A stretch of DNA of 8,813 bases from CAZSHB01 sp964606885 (GTDB lineage Bacteria > Babelota > Babeliae > Babelales > CAIQNR01): assembly GCA_964606885.1 (NCBI GenBank), contig CAZSHB010000018.1, positions 1 to 8,813 of the forward strand. Reading direction: 5' to 3'. A model generated the notes under the pieces. The model did no database searches. It saw only the letters and a program-made list of their open reading frames with translations, and was not told the DNA's origin. The stretch's first letter is position 1. The number at the start of each line of letters is the position of its first letter. Shown here piece by piece: positions 5,948-8,813 of this stretch. Position numbers and translations under genes: made by a program.

Positions 5948-5958
5948 GGTGGTTTTTT
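5938..5958 (+). terminator. Possible weak terminator at the end of rsmE
   Basis: CACC (5938-5941) can pair with GGTG (5948-5951) around a loop that holds the stop codon, followed by T6 at 5953-5958. The stem is only four pairs, so termination would be inefficient. Confidence 0.3.
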
Positions 5959-6017
5959 ACAAATTAATATATTAGAGAAGATAGTAGTATGTATAACTAA
6001 AAAATGAATAATTGTTT

Positions 6018-6022
6018 AGGAG
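6018..6022 (+). promoter_or_regulatory. Shine-Dalgarno site that sets the NTF2-like start
   Basis: AGGAG at 6018-6022 lies five bases before the ATG at 6028. An in-frame ATG at 6004 would place this site inside the coding region and has no site of its own. Confidence 0.7.
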
Positions 6023-6027
6023 AAAAA

Positions 6028-6381
6028 ATGTCTGGAAAAAATATACATGTCGCAAAAAATTATTACTTGGCAGTTAATGCTAAAGATTTAGCTTCCGTCG
6101 CGAACTGTCTACATCCTAATATTCATTTTATAAGTCCATTTATTAATATTGTAGGTAAAGAATCCGTTTTGAATGCAGTTAAAGGATTTATGACTGTTTT
6201 TAAAACGTTGACTATACAAACTACTTGTAGCTCTGACGATAAAGTAATGTTGGTGTACGACTTAGATTGCCCATCACCTATTGGTTTTTTGCGAACCGCT
6301 GTGCTTATGCATTTTCAAGATAACCTTATTGTTCGACTTGAACTTTTTTTTGATCCTCGACCGTTTACAAAGGTTTTATGA
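6028..6381 (+). CDS. NTF2/SnoaL-like small protein
   Basis: A 117-residue protein with the pattern of the NTF2-like (SnoaL-type) alpha+beta cone fold. An N-terminal helix (HVAKNYYLAVNAKDLASVANCLHPN) leads into a strand (IHFISPF), then a helix with GKESVLNAVKGFM, then alternating strands ending in LIVRLELFFDPRPF. Members of this superfamily are small enzymes or ligand-binding proteins, and the fold alone does not give a reaction. There is no signal peptide, so it is probably cytoplasmic. It overlaps the next gene, a GNAT protein, by four bases (ATGA), which suggests translational coupling. A possible -10 (TATAAC, 5992-5997) lies upstream without a clear -35. Confidence 0.65.
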   Translation: MSGKNIHVAKNYYLAVNAKDLASVANCLHPNIHFISPFINIVGKESVLNAVKGFMTVFKTLTIQTTCSSDDKVMLVYDLDCPSPIGFLRTAVLMHFQDNLIVRLELFFDPRPFTKVL

Positions 6382-6843
6382 TTACTATCGATCTTCTTAA
6401 TAATCACTCAAAAGTTATTCCACAGCTTGTTACTATTTGGTACGAAACGCTTGGGAAAAAGTGGTCTCCAGAAACTCAAACTGCAACAGTAGAAAAATGG
6501 TATTATGAATTATTGACTTCTGCATTAGCAGTCTATGTTGCTTTTTATAACGGTATGCTTGTTGGTTCTTGTTCTTTACAAATGAATGATGGTATCAGAT
6601 CGGATCTGTCACCATGGATTTCAGCACTTATTGTTGATCCGCACCACCAAAAGCGAGGTGTTGGGAAAATGCTTATTGAAGTTACAAAACAAAAAGCACG
6701 AGATTTAGGTTTTAAGAAACTTTATTTATTTACATATGATCCCATTATTGTGAGTTATTATACACATCTTGGATGGTCTGTAGTNNNNNNNNNNAGATAT
6801 CTATAAAGAACACACTGTTACTGTGATGGAAATAATTTTATAA
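6378..6843 (+). CDS. GNAT-family acetyltransferase interrupted by an assembly gap
   Basis: The first 135 codons encode a GNAT domain: ALIVDPHHQKRGVGKMLIEV holds the acetyl-CoA-binding Q-x-x-G-x-G loop (91-96), and PIIVSYYTHLGWSV is the usual late helix-strand. Ten Ns follow at 6785-6794. Read straight through ten bases, the frame stops at once (AGA TAT CTA TAA). In the frame starting at 6796 the sequence encodes DIYKEHTVTVMEIIL and stops at 6841-6843. That is a typical GNAT C-terminal strand, so the real gap should be a multiple of three (nine would give 154 residues). The substrate is unknown. The start overlaps the NTF2-like gene (ATGA) and has AAAGG four bases upstream. No membrane segment is visible, unlike the other GNAT protein in this window. 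Confidence 0.8.
6785..6794. other. Assembly gap (ten Ns)
   Basis: Ten undetermined bases fall inside the GNAT gene. Reading frames on both sides indicate that the true missing length is a multiple of three, so ten is probably a placeholder or a miscount. Confidence 0.95.
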
Positions 6844-6860
6844 AACGCCTATATTTCAAA

Positions 6861-6886
6861 TAAGCTCTCTAAGCTTAAATATTTTT
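6861..6886 (+). terminator. Possible weak terminator after the second GNAT gene
   Basis: TAAGC (6861-6865) pairs with GCTTA (6873-6877) around a seven-base loop, followed by an A/T-rich stretch ending in TTTTT. The stem is short and low in GC, so this is a weak call. Confidence 0.3.
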
Positions 6887-6924
6887 AGCATAAAACCTTG
6901 GCATTTCCCAACCCTGGCCTATTC

Positions 6925-6933
6925 TGATATAAT
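6925..6933 (+). promoter_or_regulatory. Extended -10 promoter for the exported ankyrin-like/HELSH unit
   Basis: TGA followed by a perfect TATAAT gives a consensus TGn extended -10 element. The -35 region is poor (TTCCCA at 6905-6910 with 17-base spacing), which is common for extended -10 promoters. Transcription would start near 6940, 35 bases before the ATG at 6975. Confidence 0.6.
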
Positions 6934-6974
6934 AGTACTATGTGTAATTTAAACTTATAGGTAAGGGTTTATAA

Positions 6975-7745
6975 ATGAAAAATATATTATTTTTAATGCT
7001 TTTATGCTCAAGTATACTTTGTGATGCTTCGGATGCGGATAAATTAGAAGATGCTCAGCAGTGTAAGTATATACAAGAAGACATTGATCATAAAAGACTT
7101 GATGCTAAAACGGCCAGCAGTCGACTTGGCGGTCTATGTGGAGGAACGAAGGGATACCCTTTAGCTATGCAAAAACTTTTTGACACTAAATTAGTTGATC
7201 TTAAAGCTAAGTCTAGAGCGTTATTGTATGCAGCACATGGTAGTAATGTGGTTGCTACTAACATCCTTATAGCACAAGGAGCTAGCACAGAAGAGTGGTC
7301 ATCTGGAGTAGAGTTTGTAGGTGATAGCAGAACTCCACTAGGGATGGTGTGTGGCCACATAGGTGTAACCAGTCAGGAAAGCAATACTACGTTGGCGATT
7401 ATAAAAGCTCTGGTAGAAGTAGGTGCAAACGTTAATGCAAAATATCATAATCATGATGACGGAAAAACCCCCTTTGATTATATAATCGAAAGAAGTAATT
7501 CTACGGATCGAGATTGCACTGCGGGTACATGTAATTGTCATTCTGCTGTAGCTACCAAGTTACTATTAGATAAAGGCGTTAAGGTAGAACTGTTACATAC
7601 TAGCTATTCATCTTTTTTGAGCTTAAAATCTAAAAGTGGACGACGTTGTAAAAAAACAGATGATCTTATTGAAAAAGCTTATACAGATCATTTAGATAAA
7701 AGCATTGGCCAAGGTCATGCTGATATGACCTGTTCAATTCAGTAA
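6975..7745 (+). CDS. Exported ankyrin-repeat-like, cysteine-rich protein
   Basis: A 256-residue protein with a signal peptide (MKNILFLMLLCSSIL, likely cut after CDA near residue 18). The body has ankyrin-like helix pairs: about 79-103 (SRALLYAAHGSNVVATNILIAQGAS), 119-155 (RTPLGMVCGH then IIKALVEVGANVNAK), the start of another (GKTPFDYIIER, 163-173) and AVATKLLLDKGVKVE near 191-205. The repeats are irregular, with inserts. Ten cysteines are present, including CTAGTCNC at 181-188, so disulfides outside the cytoplasm are plausible. Ankyrin repeats bind other proteins, and exported ones in intracellular bacteria often act on host partners; that role is inference here. AAGGG at 6963-6967 is seven bases before the ATG. 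The HELSH gene follows after 40 bases with no terminator between. Confidence 0.75.
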   Translation: MKNILFLMLLCSSILCDASDADKLEDAQQCKYIQEDIDHKRLDAKTASSRLGGLCGGTKGYPLAMQKLFDTKLVDLKAKSRALLYAAHGSNVVATNILIAQGASTEEWSSGVEFVGDSRTPLGMVCGHIGVTSQESNTTLAIIKALVEVGANVNAKYHNHDDGKTPFDYIIERSNSTDRDCTAGTCNCHSAVATKLLLDKGVKVELLHTSYSSFLSLKSKSGRRCKKTDDLIEKAYTDHLDKSIGQGHADMTCSIQ

Positions 7746-7785
7746 TATATATTGGTTATTTATACCTTTTAGGCGGGGTTCATAT

Positions 7786-8724
7786 ATGCAGTTCACATTG
7801 TTAGTAGCACTATTGGCTTTTGCTTTAACAGTAGAAGCAGCTGATCATCGTTCTTTTGGCGAACACGATCCACTTAATACTAAAGCAGCGTTTTGCGAAA
7901 TGGCACAAAACCATACGGGTACTAAAACAGAAATGTTTTATAGAACAGCGGGGCTTTTTGATATTTTAAACTTATGCCGTACAAAGCCTAAACAAGTAGA
8001 AAAATATGATTTTAATAAACATATTCTTGATCTAGTTCTGGCAGAAAAAATTGAGCATAAAGAAAATTATGTACAAGCATTATCAACTGAACAAAAACAA
8101 GCATGGAAAAGTTTAGAACAGACGTTTGCAGAAGCTCGAAAAGCATATAGAGGTACACCGAGTTACAAAATTAATCAACATGTAACTATAGCAAATATTC
8201 AAGATAATCGTATCCAAGCCAGATGCTCTACTGCTTTAGACTCTGCATATATATCTATTAATCCAAAAAATCCTTTATTTATTGAATATTTTGATGCTGC
8301 CAAAAATAATTTTCTTCTAAAGAGTAGTGCAAAAAAAGGTGCTGAAATGGTTGCTCAAGTTGGAGCTGGTCCTAAACATTCATTTTTCAAGAAAATAGCA
8401 TTAATGGGTACGTTAAGTTTAGTCAATGCTGGAGCACGTTATTTTAAAAATGATGTGCAAAAATATGAAGCGGAAATTCAAGATATTTTATTTCATGAAC
8501 TTTCGCATCCTTATGTTGGCGAGATAGGTACTCATCTTAGAAAGCATAGCTTGCCGGGTGAAAAAGTAACTTCGATTCCTGTTGAAGAAGCATATGCTAA
8601 CACTTTAGCGGTGCTTAATTCGCCAAAGCCTTTGCGCACAGCGCGTAATCTTGATAATGGCTATTATTCTGAACATTTAGCTGCTCTTGCAGAAGCATTA
8701 AAAAAAGAAGGCGTTAAAGAATAA
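7786..8724 (+). CDS. Exported putative zinc metallopeptidase (HELSH motif), unassigned family
   Basis: A 312-residue protein. Residues 1-18 form a signal peptide (cleavage expected after VEA). Residues 233-243 read DILFHELSHPY: H237-E238-x-x-H241 is the zinc-peptidase signature on a hydrophobic helix. PVEEAYANT at 266-273 puts a glutamate (E267 or E268) 26-27 residues further on, where gluzincins carry their third zinc ligand. The upstream SAYISINPKNPLFIEYF region could be the edge strand of the active site. The N-terminal half (about 70-125) is helical and charged. I cannot place it in a named peptidase family, and the substrate is unknown. Only a weak purine-rich site (GGGG at 7775-7778) precedes the ATG, but the signal peptide supports this start. 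It follows the ankyrin-like gene and ends at a strong terminator. Confidence 0.7.
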   Translation: MQFTLLVALLAFALTVEAADHRSFGEHDPLNTKAAFCEMAQNHTGTKTEMFYRTAGLFDILNLCRTKPKQVEKYDFNKHILDLVLAEKIEHKENYVQALSTEQKQAWKSLEQTFAEARKAYRGTPSYKINQHVTIANIQDNRIQARCSTALDSAYISINPKNPLFIEYFDAAKNNFLLKSSAKKGAEMVAQVGAGPKHSFFKKIALMGTLSLVNAGARYFKNDVQKYEAEIQDILFHELSHPYVGEIGTHLRKHSLPGEKVTSIPVEEAYANTLAVLNSPKPLRTARNLDNGYYSEHLAALAEALKKEGVKE

Positions 8725-8774
8725 GCAGAAATGTTTTAAGTACTGTGTTGGTACTGCATAGTTTTAAGATAGAG

Positions 8775-8804
8775 CGGCAACAGCATAGTTGCCGTTTCTT
8801 TTTT
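8775..8804 (+). terminator. Strong intrinsic terminator
   Basis: CGGCAAC (8775-8781) and GTTGCCG (8788-8794) make a perfect 7-bp GC-rich stem with the loop AGCATA, followed by TTTCTTTTTT. It lies 50 bases after the stop codon of the HELSH gene and should end the ankyrin-like/HELSH transcript. Confidence 0.9.
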
Positions 8805-8813
8805 GTGCCACGC

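Noticed and set aside
7088..7541. Minus-strand open frames within the ankyrin-like gene
   Set aside because: No protein-like features or ribosome sites; explained by the opposite-strand gene.
8739..8755. AGTAC/GTACT hairpin after the HELSH gene
   Set aside because: A five-pair stem with no T-run; the strong terminator at 8775-8804 explains the transcript end.
1..8813. CRISPR array, tRNA or rRNA gene, insertion sequence
   Set aside because: I saw no regularly spaced repeats, cloverleaf-like sequence, rRNA segments, transposase motifs or terminal repeats in the window.

Overview
The window reads as a piece of a compact, AT-rich bacterial chromosome with short gaps between genes, ATGA-type gene overlaps and good Shine-Dalgarno sites. 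It mixes core housekeeping genes (rnhB, rpsF, rpsR, truA, gpmI, rsmE) with small accessory genes: exported proteins, an ankyrin-like protein, a HExxH protein and two GNAT-fold proteins. That mix, together with an rpsF-rpsR pair lacking ssb and rplI, resembles reduced, host- or protist-associated lineages such as Candidatus Dependentiae (TM6). The lineage is an inference from gene style, with no marker tree behind it. A run of ten Ns at 6785-6794 points to a draft or metagenome assembly.

Layout. Positions 1-240 (minus) hold the N-terminal 80 codons of ribonuclease HII, cut by the window edge. Divergent from it, 363-1034 encodes a HTH/S24-type repressor that has lost both the catalytic serine and the usual Ala-Gly cleavage site. 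Its promoter overlaps an imperfect palindrome that could be its own operator, and an intrinsic terminator closes the unit. Next come rpsF-rpsR (1231-1961), truA (2001-2786) and a membrane-anchored or exported GNAT protein (2770-3324) overlapping the truA end. gpmI lies on the minus strand (3321-4805) and converges on the GNAT gene with overlapping stop codons.

The 79-base divergent region 4806-4884 carries an extended -10 promoter and a perfect 8-bp inverted repeat. It drives a small exported acidic protein (4885-5196), followed 13 bases later by a divergent rsmE (5210-5947). A two-gene unit follows: an NTF2/SnoaL-like protein (6028-6381) and a second GNAT protein (6378-6843) whose 3' part is split by the N gap. 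The true reading frame resumes after the gap in a different phase from the one the ten Ns imply.

The last third (6925-8804) looks like a secretion-oriented unit. An extended -10 promoter precedes a signal-peptide protein with ankyrin-like repeats and many cysteines (6975-7745). Forty bases later comes a signal-peptide protein with a HELSH zinc-peptidase signature (7786-8724), and a strong intrinsic terminator ends the unit. This pair is the best candidate for something undescribed: a possible two-component exported effector set. No stretch longer than 300 bases lacks a gene.
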